This document shows positions 6,433-14,756 of a DNA stretch of 41,384 nt, one piece after another (the first letter of the stretch is position 1; each line of letters begins with the position of its first letter). The notes below the pieces were generated by a model. It was not told the origin of the DNA. It did no database searches and saw nothing but the letters and a program-made list of their open reading frames with translations. A program made the position numbers and the translations under genes. Source of the stretch: Scatavimonas merdigallinarum (lineage in GTDB: Bacteria > Bacillota > Clostridia > Oscillospirales > Acutalibacteraceae); assembly GCA_018713055.1 (NCBI GenBank), contig DVFW01000007.1, positions 1 to 41,384 of the forward strand, in the 5' to 3' direction.

Positions 6433-6462
6433 TATTATATGTATAGTTGGAAGTGCTATACA
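6433..6462 (-). promoter_or_regulatory. Possible spoVT promoter / operator region
   Basis: On the minus strand GTATA and CATATAATA are 15 bases apart, loosely resembling a SigG promoter (GHATR and CATnnTA) but with a short spacer. A GTATAG / CTATAC inverted repeat overlaps it. SpoVT is SigG-controlled and autoregulated in B. subtilis; the match here is tentative. Confidence 0.3.
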
Positions 6463-6510
6463 GATTTTTCACCAGGGTTTTATTTGGAAGTTTTTACATA
6501 ACTTTTTTCC

Positions 6511-6551
6511 ATAAAAAGCGCCTTGCTTTTTATGCACTTTTAATTTATAAT
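6511..6551 (+). promoter_or_regulatory. hsdS promoter with overlapping inverted repeat
   Basis: TTGCTT (6523-6528) and TATAAT (6546-6551) are 17 bases apart. The -35 box lies inside a perfect 9-bp inverted repeat ATAAAAAGC / GCTTTTTAT (6511-6533), which could be an operator or a terminator of upstream readthrough. Confidence 0.65.
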
Positions 6552-6585
6552 ATAATGTATTATTTTGTAGAAAGATGGTGAAATT

Positions 6586-7764
6586 TTGTCATATCCTAAG
6601 CGCAGATTCCAGGGTTTTCACAAGCCGTGGCGTTTTATACGCCTTGCAGACGCCGCAACATCGTTTGACTATGGTGTAAATGTAGCGGCAGGCCCATATG
6701 ACGGTATACATGGTTATATACGGATTACCGATATTGACGATAAAACACGCAAATATCTTGCGCACAACGGCAAGTCGCCTGTGCAAGTGCCGCAGGAGCA
6801 ATATCTTGTGGGGCGGAACGATATTTTATTTGCCAGAACCGGGACGAGCACGGGAAAAACCTATTTATATGACGAAAGCGATGGAAAGCTGTATTTTTCC
6901 GGCTTTTTAATTCGTGCGCATATAAAAGACGACTATAACAGCCGTTTTGTATTTAGCCAGACCCTTACACACGCATATAAAAAATGGGTGGCGGTTATGT
7001 CGGCGCGTTCCGGGCAGCCTGGGATCAATCTGCGGGAATATATGCGCTACGGTTTTTACGTTCCCGAAAGGGCGGAGCAGGACAAAATTGCACAAACCAT
7101 CTTTTTATTGGACAAAAAAATAAAGCTGCAACAAGAAAGAGCAGCGCTTTTGCGCCAGTATAAGCTGGGGCTGCTGCAAATTTGTTTTTTTGAAAAGAGT
7201 GAAGAAAAGCGGAAAGGGTGGAACAGTGCAAAAGTTCGGGAAATCCTTCCACAACGTGTGCGCAGGGGTGCTGCGGCGGGACTGGAACTGCTGTCGGTTA
7301 CAAAGGAAAGCGGTGTGAAAAAGCGCAGCGAGCTGGGTACCATGGATGTTTCCAGTTCAGATAAGCGGAGGTATAAGCTGGCCATACCGGGCGATATTGT
7401 CTGCAACTCTATGCGTATGTGGCAGGGGGCCTGCGGCGTTTCCCCATATAAGGGTATTGTAAGCCCTGCTTATACCGTACTGGTTCCTTCTGAGCAGATA
7501 GACGCCCGGTGGATTGTGCAGTTGTTTAAAACAAAAAAGATGCAAAACCTGTTTAAGTACTATTCCCAGGGCCTTACGGACGACGTGTGCACGTTAAAAT
7601 ATACGCAGATTGCAGATATGCAGCTGCGCTTTCCTTCGTTTGAAGAACAGAAAAAAACGGCGGATATGCTTGAAAAAGCAGACAGAGCCGTTGCGTTGTG
7701 TGAGGAAAAAATAAATTGCCTGTATACCTACAAGCAGGCGCTGTTGCAACAAATTTTGCCATAG
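6586..7764 (+). CDS. hsdS: Type I restriction-modification specificity subunit HsdS
   Basis: A 392-residue DNA-recognition subunit that would direct the HsdM/HsdR complex to a bipartite target. It has two target-recognition domains (about 15-170 and 205-355), each followed by a conserved helical repeat: EQDKIAQTIFLLDKKI with QYKLGLLQ in the middle, and EEQKKTADMLEKADRA with TYKQALLQQIL at the end. The only possible start in this frame is TTG at 6586, because a TAG lies six codons upstream. A strong promoter precedes it. The gene points towards hsdM and hsdR, which lie on the opposite strand and end 69 bases away, so it is transcribed separately from its partners, which is unusual. Length and domains look complete; the two domains differ, so the recognised sequence is probably asymmetric. 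Confidence 0.92.
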   Translation: MSYPKRRFQGFHKPWRFIRLADAATSFDYGVNVAAGPYDGIHGYIRITDIDDKTRKYLAHNGKSPVQVPQEQYLVGRNDILFARTGTSTGKTYLYDESDGKLYFSGFLIRAHIKDDYNSRFVFSQTLTHAYKKWVAVMSARSGQPGINLREYMRYGFYVPERAEQDKIAQTIFLLDKKIKLQQERAALLRQYKLGLLQICFFEKSEEKRKGWNSAKVREILPQRVRRGAAAGLELLSVTKESGVKKRSELGTMDVSSSDKRRYKLAIPGDIVCNSMRMWQGACGVSPYKGIVSPAYTVLVPSEQIDARWIVQLFKTKKMQNLFKYYSQGLTDDVCTLKYTQIADMQLRFPSFEEQKKTADMLEKADRAVALCEEKINCLYTYKQALLQQILP

Positions 7765-7833
7765 AAATTCGCTTCTGTTTTTATAAGCGCAGAAAACAGT
7801 ACATACTGCATATGCAAATAAAGCACGGCAAAG

Positions 7834-9387
7834 TCAAAACTCTTCAAGCCCAAGCTCTGCCAGATAGCGGTTCAGCGCGCGGTCTACCTTATATGCCTGT
7901 GTGTCCAGCCCGCGCAGTTTATGCATAATGGCGTTTATATCGATGTTCTCCTGCTCCTCGTAACGGTCAATATAACGTGCAATGCTCAGGTTGTACCCGT
8001 TTTCGGCAATTTCTTTGCGCGTGACGGCTCTTGCATATTTTTTTGTTGTTTTGCGCAGTTTATAGTGCCGGACGATTTTGTTTACATCCAAATCGCGCAG
8101 CGCGTTTTTGTTCTTGTTTTTTTCAAAGTCGCTGGAGGCGTCTATAAAATATATGTCATCTACATGCGCGCGCTTTTTTTGAAAAACCAGAATGACAGTA
8201 GGGATCGAAGTGCCGAAAAAGATGTTTGCAGGCAGGCCGATGACGGCATCCAGGCAGTTTTTTGTTTCAATCAAAAAGCGCCGTATGATGCTTTCTGCGG
8301 CAGCGCGGAATAATACGCCGTGCGGCAGCACTACTGCCATGACGCCGTCGGGGTGCAGGTGATGGAGCATATGCAAAACAAAAGCATAATCTGCTTTTGA
8401 TTTTGGCGGCAGCTTTCCATACGAAGAAAAGCGCGCGTCCAGCAAAAATTTTGGAGAAGCAGACCACTTTGCCGAGTAGGGAGGATTGGCGACAATTGCG
8501 TCGAAATACATATCTGTGAACTGGTCGTTTTCGAGGGTATCGTCATTTTTGATAGAAAAGTTTGTGTAAGGGATGTCGTGTAAAAGCATATTCATTCGCG
8601 CCAAATTACAGGTAGAAGCTGTCAGTTCCTGCCCGTAAAAATTGTATACGTCGGCTTCCTTTGCCACCTGTAAAAGTAAAGAGCCGGAACCGCAGGTGGG
8701 GTCGTATACGCTTTTTAACGTGTTTTTTCCAATCGTTACAATTTTAGCGAGGATTTTTGACACCTGCTGGGGGGTATAAAACTCTCCGGCTTTTTTTCCG
8801 GCGGTTGCAGCAAACTGTGCAATTAAATATTCGTATGCGTCGCCCAGCACGTCAATTTCAGAGCTTTTATATGAAAAGGGAATTTCATGGATGTTGCATA
8901 GAATTTTTGCAATCAGTTGTGAGCGCGCAGCGGCGTCTCTTCCCAGCTTTACGGAGTTCAGATCCATATCGTTAAACAGGTTTTCAAAAGCCTGCCGGCT
9001 TTGAAAGCCAATGGTGGATTCTATCATCTTTTCAATAGCCGTGTGCAGAGTTTCCACTGAAAAGGTACCTGCATGCACGCTGCGGACAATTTTGGGAAAA
9101 AGGTATTGCGGTTCAATCAAATAGCCTGCTTCCTCTATTAATTCTTCCTTTAAAGCGTTATGCAGTTCTGTGTCTTCCCATGCCTGCTCATAACTTAGAT
9201 GATCATCCTTAAGGAGAATTTCAACGGTTTGTTCAAGCTTTTCAGAAAGATAGCGGTAAAAGATCAATCCTAAAATGTAGTGTTTAAATTCACCTGCTTC
9301 CATAGAGCCGCGCAGGTCGTTTGCAATTGCCCACAGGCGGTTATGCAGATTTTTCTGTTGTTCCATTTGCGTTATATTGGATGACAT
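7834..9387 (-). CDS. hsdM: Type I restriction-modification DNA methyltransferase HsdM
   Basis: A 517-residue N6-adenine methyltransferase subunit. An N-terminal helical domain (residues 10-165, with GEFKHYILGLIFYRYLSEK) is followed by the catalytic domain: GEFYTP at 201-206, the AdoMet motif DPTCGSGS at 229-236 and catalytic NPPYS at 301-305. The length matches EcoR124I-type HsdM (about 520). It starts 14 bases after the hsdR stop codon, so the two form one operon reading hsdR then hsdM. The usual third member, hsdS, lies beyond its 3' end on the opposite strand. All catalytic motifs are intact, so methylation should work if HsdS is expressed. Confidence 0.95.
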   Translation of the reverse strand: MSSNITQMEQQKNLHNRLWAIANDLRGSMEAGEFKHYILGLIFYRYLSEKLEQTVEILLKDDHLSYEQAWEDTELHNALKEELIEEAGYLIEPQYLFPKIVRSVHAGTFSVETLHTAIEKMIESTIGFQSRQAFENLFNDMDLNSVKLGRDAAARSQLIAKILCNIHEIPFSYKSSEIDVLGDAYEYLIAQFAATAGKKAGEFYTPQQVSKILAKIVTIGKNTLKSVYDPTCGSGSLLLQVAKEADVYNFYGQELTASTCNLARMNMLLHDIPYTNFSIKNDDTLENDQFTDMYFDAIVANPPYSAKWSASPKFLLDARFSSYGKLPPKSKADYAFVLHMLHHLHPDGVMAVVLPHGVLFRAAAESIIRRFLIETKNCLDAVIGLPANIFFGTSIPTVILVFQKKRAHVDDIYFIDASSDFEKNKNKNALRDLDVNKIVRHYKLRKTTKKYARAVTRKEIAENGYNLSIARYIDRYEEQENIDINAIMHKLRGLDTQAYKVDRALNRYLAELGLEEF

Positions 9388-9401
9388 GTAATTCCCCGCT
9401 T

Positions 9402-12143
9402 TTATTCATATTTTAGGGTATATTCCCGTATAAACATAGCGATTTTGTCGGTAAGCTGCTTTTTTTCCCGAAAGCTTTTATGAATGTTTTGGATAATAGC
9501 GCTCCGCCGGATGTTTCCTGAGAGCATGAAATTGTTTATTTCCTTTTCCACCACGGAGGCGCTGATATGGTTTTCCTGTGCAAAACAAAAAAGCTCCCGC
9601 TCCTTTTGCTGCCGTTCAAAGGCTTGGTAAGCTTGCTGAATGTGGCTTCCTGTTGGAAGAGAGGGTAGTACAGAGGTAAGAAATCCTTTGATTAAATTGC
9701 CTTTTAATTGCAGCTGTAAAACGTCGCTTTGATCAATTTTTTCTATGATTGCGGCAATTTCTTTTTCCTGTTTTTCCTGATCTGTTAGGGTTACGTTGCG
9801 GATTAAATGCATAATATATTCCACGTTAATTGTATCCGTATGAAATATTTCAAGCGAAAAATCCGTACTGCGCGAAGAAGCCGGCGCACAGGTTTTACAA
9901 TGTCTGGTTTCCTTTATAATTTTTAAATATTTGCTTTTATAGTCCTGAAACAGCCGTGGGGTTATAGCAATACCGCTGTCTTCAAACGAAAATTCGGCAA
10001 AGCTTTGAAGGCATATAAGCACTTTGGACAAGGTGCGGAAAGCCCCAATAAAAGCTTCTTTTATTTCTTTTGCAGTAAATGTATCTACAGACTGCGGTGT
10101 GGGAGCCAATGCGTACAGCTCCACCAGTGCCTGCCTGCACTTTGCAAGATAGGTGCTATAGCCTGCGCGCAGCACTGTGTCGGTACAGTCTGTTTTGGAG
10201 AACAAGCAAACGGCCTGATCGGTTTTTTCCTTAAGGTTGCGGAAGCAGACAATATTTCCATGCGGTTTGGTGGCGGATTCTACCCGGTTTGTCCTGGAGT
10301 ATGCCTGGAGCAGGTCGTGGTACTGCATGTTTTTGTCTATATATAGGGTATTAAGCATTTTACTGTCAAAGCCAGTCAGGAACATGCCCACTACAAGCAA
10401 TATGTCAATTTGCACATTTTTTACTTTTCTTGACAGGTCACAAACATATTCGCTATAACGTTCGGTCGTATAATTGCAGGCAAACATACGGTTATAATCT
10501 GCAATTATGCGCTCCAAACTGTCCCGAGGCGTTTCTGCAAGGTGTGTTGTGTCCGTATTTGCATGAAAGGTAAAGACAGCAGCAATTTTCAGATCGTGAG
10601 AGACAGATCTGAAATAATCATAATACTTTACAAGCATCTCGACGCTTTCTATAGCAAACAGGGCGTTATATTTTCTGTTGCAGGTTTTTCGGTTATGCAT
10701 AAGCAGAATCTGCTCTGCGACCGCAGCAACCTGCCGGTCGCGATTATAACAGGCGCCTTCAAGCTGGAGTGTGCGGCTTTCGGCCCCCCATTCAGAGGAC
10801 CGCGCGTGAAAATATTCCACAGAAAACCCCAGCACATTGCAGTCCAAGATAGCATCCTTCATTAAATAGGCGTGCAGGCAGGTTTGAAAAATATCTGCTG
10901 TAGACCTCCCGTCCCGGCTTTGGTTTTCTTTAAAGCGCGGCGTGCCGGTAAAACCAAAATACTGGGCGTTTTGAAAATATTTTTGGATTGTGCGGTGCAT
11001 TTGGCCAAATTGCGAGCGATGGCACTCATCTACGATAAAGATCAGCTTTTCTTTTTTATATGCAGCCATGCAGCTTTGATATTTAGGCAGGCGCACTGCA
11101 CGGGACATTTTTTGGATGGTTGTGATAATCAGCTGTTTTACGGGGTTTTGGATTTGAAGAATAAGCGCGTCGGTTTTATCTGTACAGTCGATGCAGCCCG
11201 CTTCAAGTTTATTAAATTCTTCACATGTCTGCATGTCAAGATCCCGGCGGTCGACCAGAAGAAACACTTTTTTTACACATGGACAGGCGGACAGAAGCTT
11301 GCTTGCCTTAAAGGCAGTCAGCGTTTTTCCACTACCCGTTGTATGCCATATATATCCGTTGCCAGCTGTATAAAGCGCATGCCGAACCAGTGCTTTGCAG
11401 GCATGTATTTGATAAGGCCGCATTACCATCAGGGATTTTTCCGACGCATTGAGCACCATATAATGTGTCAGAATTTCCCACAGACGCTGTTTTCTCAAAA
11501 AGGTAGATGCAAATGCAGACAAGTCGGCAATACGCCTGTTATGCGCATCGGTCCAATAAAAGGTATCTGTGTAAGCAAGCGTATGGTCTGTGTTGGAAAA
11601 ATATTTTGTATCTGTTCCATTTGAGATCACAAAAAGCTGCAGGCAATTGTAAAGACCTGCGCAGCAGTCATGCCGGTAACGGCGAATTTGGTAAAAAGCT
11701 TCTTTCAGGTCGACGCCTCTGCGCTTGAGCTCTATTTGCACAAGAGGAAGGCCGTTGATTAAAAGGAGCAGGTCATATCTGTTGCTTCTGTTTCCGTGTA
11801 CAGTGGTCTGTCGGGCCAGTTGAAAGATGTTGGCGTCATATGCATTTTGCTCCCAAAAATGGATGTAAACCCTGCTTTTATCGTCCCGATGCAGTATAAA
11901 TGGTTCCCGAAGCACTTTTGCACAATCAAACACATTGCGGCAGGCAAAGTGTTGTAAAACACTTTTTAGCTCTGTGTTTGTCAGCATACGGTTGTGCAGT
12001 CTTTCCCGGTTTACAAGAAAAAGCTGCGTTTTTAAATTTTCGACCAATGCCGTTTCATTCGGGAGCTTTATCTTTGCATACCCTGTGCTTTGCAAAAAAT
12101 TCGTAAGCTGCGTTTCCAACTGCGCTTCTTCCTGGTAGGGCAT
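9402..12143 (-). CDS. hsdR: Type I restriction endonuclease motor subunit HsdR
   Basis: A 913-residue DNA translocase and nuclease. The N-terminal nuclease core of the PD-(D/E)xK type is visible as D124 and E138-x-K140 (QIELKRRG). The helicase domains show TTGSGKT (Walker A, near 269-274), VDECHRSQ (DEAD-like motif II, 371-378) and GFTGTPR (motif III, 397-403). It resembles the type IC group (EcoR124I HsdR, about 1040 residues) but is shorter at the C-terminus. The start at 12143 has AGGAGG about nine bases upstream, and a strong promoter lies 35-60 bases further up. It is the first gene of the hsdR-hsdM operon. No frameshift or stop interrupts it. Confidence 0.95.
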   Translation of the reverse strand: MPYQEEAQLETQLTNFLQSTGYAKIKLPNETALVENLKTQLFLVNRERLHNRMLTNTELKSVLQHFACRNVFDCAKVLREPFILHRDDKSRVYIHFWEQNAYDANIFQLARQTTVHGNRSNRYDLLLLINGLPLVQIELKRRGVDLKEAFYQIRRYRHDCCAGLYNCLQLFVISNGTDTKYFSNTDHTLAYTDTFYWTDAHNRRIADLSAFASTFLRKQRLWEILTHYMVLNASEKSLMVMRPYQIHACKALVRHALYTAGNGYIWHTTGSGKTLTAFKASKLLSACPCVKKVFLLVDRRDLDMQTCEEFNKLEAGCIDCTDKTDALILQIQNPVKQLIITTIQKMSRAVRLPKYQSCMAAYKKEKLIFIVDECHRSQFGQMHRTIQKYFQNAQYFGFTGTPRFKENQSRDGRSTADIFQTCLHAYLMKDAILDCNVLGFSVEYFHARSSEWGAESRTLQLEGACYNRDRQVAAVAEQILLMHNRKTCNRKYNALFAIESVEMLVKYYDYFRSVSHDLKIAAVFTFHANTDTTHLAETPRDSLERIIADYNRMFACNYTTERYSEYVCDLSRKVKNVQIDILLVVGMFLTGFDSKMLNTLYIDKNMQYHDLLQAYSRTNRVESATKPHGNIVCFRNLKEKTDQAVCLFSKTDCTDTVLRAGYSTYLAKCRQALVELYALAPTPQSVDTFTAKEIKEAFIGAFRTLSKVLICLQSFAEFSFEDSGIAITPRLFQDYKSKYLKIIKETRHCKTCAPASSRSTDFSLEIFHTDTINVEYIMHLIRNVTLTDQEKQEKEIAAIIEKIDQSDVLQLQLKGNLIKGFLTSVLPSLPTGSHIQQAYQAFERQQKERELFCFAQENHISASVVEKEINNFMLSGNIRRSAIIQNIHKSFREKKQLTDKIAMFIREYTLKYE

Positions 12144-12177
12144 ACCCTGCCACCTCCTTTTGCAGCGTTACGAATAG

Positions 12178-12206
12178 ATTATAGCGCATGTGAAGACTTT
12201 TCACAA
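12178..12206 (-). promoter_or_regulatory. Promoter of hsdR-hsdM with an inverted repeat in the spacer
   Basis: On the minus strand TTGTGA and perfect TATAAT with a 17-base spacer. TGTGAA / TTCACA (12189-12205) forms an inverted repeat with a five-base gap over the -35 box and spacer, a suitable place for a repressor. Confidence 0.75.
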
Positions 12207-12294
12207 TAGAAATTCGACATTTTTCTACATTTTTTTTTAAAAACAGAAATTACCCCTATAAAAGATCGCGGGGTTACAGACGTTATTTCAATTT

Positions 12295-13200
12295 TTATTC
12301 TGACCTTTTTCTATACTGGCCAGGCGTCTGGCCGAATTGTTTTTTAAACGCCCTGTTGAAAAAGGAAATATTGTTAAAGCCTGCGTTTAAAGCAATGGAA
12401 AGAATCGATTCATCCGTTTCCAAAAGTTTGCGTGCAGCGCAGTCCAGACGAAATTGATTTACAAAGCTTGTACAGGTGCTGCCGGTATATTTTTTAAACA
12501 GGTTCATAAAATGGCATGGACTAAAGCCGGAAATTTGGGCCAGCTTTTCAACGGGCAGATGTGTGGGATAATTGCGCTCGATATAGTCAATAACCGATTT
12601 AATTCGTTCTTCATTTTTTGTATAACTGAAAGAAACGCGCTGCATCTGTACATAGGCGTTGCGGTAAAGCAGTGTAAAAAACTGTAAGAGCCGTGCTTTG
12701 ACCTCCAACTGGAAAGCGTATTCCTTTTTTTCCATACAGGACTTTACCGCAAACAATACGTTTTTTAAATCTGTATAGGCTCGGTCTGTCGGGTGAATGA
12801 TAGAAGGAATACGAACCGCGCCATTTCTGATGGGTGTAAGGAACTGATTGATCTGCACATCTGCGTTTGCAGGGCACAGCAGATTTGTATGAAAAATAAA
12901 CACATCCGTTTTAAGAGGGTCTGCATCTGTCATTCCGCCCGAGTGGATCGTGTTGGGGGCGATAAAAAGAATGTCTCCCTGCCGGATGGTATAGTCTGTG
13001 GAATCAATGCGGTATTTTCCGCTCCCGGCGCAAACATAGGTGATCTCAATTTCTTCATGCCAATGTGATTGAAAATTGAGAATATTAACCGGATATTCAA
13101 AATGGTAATAGCAGATGGGGAGTGCGCCTTCCTTGTGGGCAAAATAATCGGTTTTGGGGTGAATGCCATATTCGTTTCTACCAACTTCTTCTTTTTTCAT
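12295..13200 (-). CDS. AraC-family transcriptional regulator
   Basis: A 301-residue regulator from the chosen start. The N-terminal cupin domain (residues 20-120) has FQSHWHEEIEITYVCAGSG and GDILFIAPNTIHSG, typical of sugar-sensing AraC proteins. The C-terminal 100 residues hold two helix-turn-helix motifs (LPVEKLAQISGFSPCHFMNLFKKYTG and SILSIALNAGFNNISFFNRAFKKQFG). The start at 13200 (MKKEEVGRN) has GAGAGG 12 bases upstream; an in-frame TTG at 13260 would add 20 residues but has no ribosome site. It has its own promoter and no co-transcribed target. The adjoining genes (hsdR, recR) give no hint of its inducer; such proteins often control carbohydrate uptake genes. Confidence 0.9.
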   Translation of the reverse strand: MKKEEVGRNEYGIHPKTDYFAHKEGALPICYYHFEYPVNILNFQSHWHEEIEITYVCAGSGKYRIDSTDYTIRQGDILFIAPNTIHSGGMTDADPLKTDVFIFHTNLLCPANADVQINQFLTPIRNGAVRIPSIIHPTDRAYTDLKNVLFAVKSCMEKKEYAFQLEVKARLLQFFTLLYRNAYVQMQRVSFSYTKNEERIKSVIDYIERNYPTHLPVEKLAQISGFSPCHFMNLFKKYTGSTCTSFVNQFRLDCAARKLLETDESILSIALNAGFNNISFFNRAFKKQFGQTPGQYRKRSE

Positions 13201-13274
13201 CGAATATAGAAACCTCTCAAAAAATATAGAATAATGCAAGAAAATTATGGAATTGTGCAAGAATTTATGCGTTT

Positions 13275-13303
13275 ATTATACTATAATGAAACAGAAGTTG
13301 CAA
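13275..13303 (-). promoter_or_regulatory. Promoter of the AraC-family gene
   Basis: On the minus strand TTGCAA and TATAAT with a 17-base spacer, giving a 5' leader of about 65 bases before the start codon at 13200. Confidence 0.7.
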
Positions 13304-13440
13304 GATAAGGCTGCAACCGGCAGCCGTTTATAGTTGTTTACGTCTTCCGCTCACCTTGAAAAAATCATCATCTCTCCAAAAGTTTCTCCAAAACAATTTA
13401 TGAACCCTTTAATTTAAAGCAGAGCGGACTTTATGAAAAT

Positions 13441-13503
13441 TGCACCCAGGTATCAGCCGGGTTTTGTAGCTGCCCCGGCTGATCCCATAAGGGTGCATTT
13501 TTA
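13441..13503. terminator. Nested bidirectional hairpin between the araC-type gene and recR
   Basis: An outer stem TGCACCC / GGGTGCA encloses a perfect inner stem ATCAGCCGGG / CCCGGCTGAT. Rightward it is followed by TTTTTATATAT, leftward by ATTTTC. No rightward gene ends before it; it probably ends the leftward dnaX-ebfC-recR transcript. Confidence 0.65.
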
Positions 13504-13636
13504 TATATATTCAAAGTTTAATATAGAAAAGCTGATATTGTGCAAATACTGTATGTATCTACCCTGTGGAAAAGGGATTTTCTGCCTCTTTTGTAAGAAT
13601 CCCTGTATCTTAAATCCTGTTCCAATAACAAATAAA

Positions 13637-13759
13637 TTAACTCTGCAAATCCACCGCATTACCTTCTGCATCGATTAAAACCGCACTGCCGATTAAAGTG
13701 AACAGAAACCAAACAGCAAATATTGAATAAATTTTATGTGATGCAAGATTATTCGGCAA
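13637..13759 (-). CDS. Possible 40-residue membrane peptide downstream of recR
   Basis: An open frame starting at TTG, four bases after the recR stop codon, encodes 40 residues with a hydrophobic stretch (IFAVWFLFTLIGSAVLI) and a plausible polar end (DAEGNAVDLQS). Its position in the recR transcript allows translational coupling. No clear ribosome site is visible and I recognise no family; it is not YaaL or BofA, which often follow recR. It may be chance. Confidence 0.25.
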   Translation of the reverse strand: MPNNLASHKIYSIFAVWFLFTLIGSAVLIDAEGNAVDLQS

Positions 13760-13763
13760 GTGC

Positions 13764-14366
13764 TTACAACTCGCTTCTTCCTTCCAGGGCCCTGGCAAGC
13801 GTTACTTCGTCGGCGTATTCCAAATCGCCGCCTACAGGAATGCCGTAGGCAAGGCGTGTTACCTTTACGCCCATTGGTTTTAAAAGCTTGGATAAATAAA
13901 TTGCGGTTGCCTCCCCTTCTACCGTTGGGTTGGTTGCCATAATAACTTCCTTTACATCGCCTTTCTGAATTCTTGCAAGCAGTTCCTTAATGTAAAGCTG
14001 TTCGGGGCCAATGCCGGAAAGGGGAGAAATTGCGCCGTGCAGTACGTGGTATACGGCGTTATATTCCTGTGTACGCTCTAATGCAATCACATCGCGCGGG
14101 TCTTCCACAACACATATGGTCGAATGGTCGCGTTTTTCATTGCGGCAGATCGGGCAAAGGTCGCCGTCTGTCAGGTTGCAGCAATTTTTGCAGTAATGGA
14201 TTTTTTCATGCGCGTCTAAAATCGCGTTGGCAAATTCCTCTGCCTGGGCCTTTGGCAGCTTTAAAACGTAATATGCCAGGCGCTGTGCGGTTTTTGCCCC
14301 AATGCCGGGAAGACGTTCAAACTGCTCTGTTAAACGCGCAAGCGGCGCTACGTTGTAACTTCCCAT
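13764..14366 (-). CDS. recR: Recombination mediator RecR
   Basis: A 200-residue protein that works with RecF and RecO to load RecA at gapped DNA. In order it shows the helix-hairpin-helix FERLPGIGAKTAQRLAYYVL (residues 17-36), a four-cysteine zinc motif CKNCCNLTDGDLCPIC (near 57-72), and a Toprim domain starting ICVVEDPRDVIALE and running through MATNPTVEGEATA. The length is standard. Its start codon directly follows the ebfC stop codon, so it is the last recognised gene of the dnaX-ebfC-recR operon, an arrangement conserved across Firmicutes. Confidence 0.97.
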   Translation of the reverse strand: MGSYNVAPLARLTEQFERLPGIGAKTAQRLAYYVLKLPKAQAEEFANAILDAHEKIHYCKNCCNLTDGDLCPICRNEKRDHSTICVVEDPRDVIALERTQEYNAVYHVLHGAISPLSGIGPEQLYIKELLARIQKGDVKEVIMATNPTVEGEATAIYLSKLLKPMGVKVTRLAYGIPVGGDLEYADEVTLARALEGRSEL

Positions 14367-14717
14367 TTAAAACAGCCCCGGCATGTTAAGCCCGCCTGAA
14401 ATTTTTTCCATGGTCTGTGTTTTATCATCGGCTGCTGCCCGTAGCGCTTCGTTGGCGGCGGCGATGATCAGATCGCTGAGCATTTCCGTATCTTCGGGGT
14501 CCACAACTTCCGGTTTTATATCAACGGCCTGCAGTTCCATTTTACCTGTAACGGTTATGCATACCGCGCCGCCTCCGGAAGTCGCGCGGTATTCTTTTTC
14601 CTCCAGTTGCGCTGTCGCGCTGTCCATCTGCTCTTGCATTTTCTGCGCCTGCTTTGCAAGCTGCTGCAGATTGGAGGCGCCGCCTCCGCCATAACCCTGT
14701 GGTAACCTTGCTTTCAT
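14367..14717 (-). CDS. ebfC: YbaB/EbfC nucleoid-associated DNA-binding protein
   Basis: A 116-residue protein from the chosen start (MKARLPQGYGGGG). The family core follows: NLQQLAKQAQKMQEQM, the beta strands GGGAVCITVTGKMELQAVDI, and the C-terminal helix LSDLIIAAANEALRAA. It binds DNA as a dimer and is encoded between dnaX and recR in most bacteria. The start at 14717 is preferred because AAAGGA lies about 11 bases upstream; an in-frame ATG at 14729 would abut the ribosome site. A Gly-rich stretch near the N-terminus is usual for Clostridial members. Confidence 0.93.
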   Translation of the reverse strand: MKARLPQGYGGGGASNLQQLAKQAQKMQEQMDSATAQLEEKEYRATSGGGAVCITVTGKMELQAVDIKPEVVDPEDTEMLSDLIIAAANEALRAAADDKTQTMEKISGGLNMPGLF

Positions 14718-14756
14718 ACAATCAAACATCCTTTCTCTTTTATATTGCTTTTTATT

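Noticed and set aside
6500..7810. Inverted repeats flanking hsdS as evidence of invertible DNA
   Set aside because: The left side has ATAAAAAGCGC and the right side TTTTTATAAGCGC, but the shared inverted part is only about seven A/T-rich bases. No recombinase is present.
13252..13503. Small RNA from a rightward TTGTGC/TATACT to the nested hairpin
   Set aside because: The -10 overlaps the stronger opposite promoter of the AraC gene, and the spacer is 18 bases with a weak -35. The hairpin can be explained by leftward termination.
13433..13678. 81-codon Cys-containing rightward frame
   Set aside because: It runs across the nested hairpin, has no ribosome site and covers sequence that reads better on the other strand.
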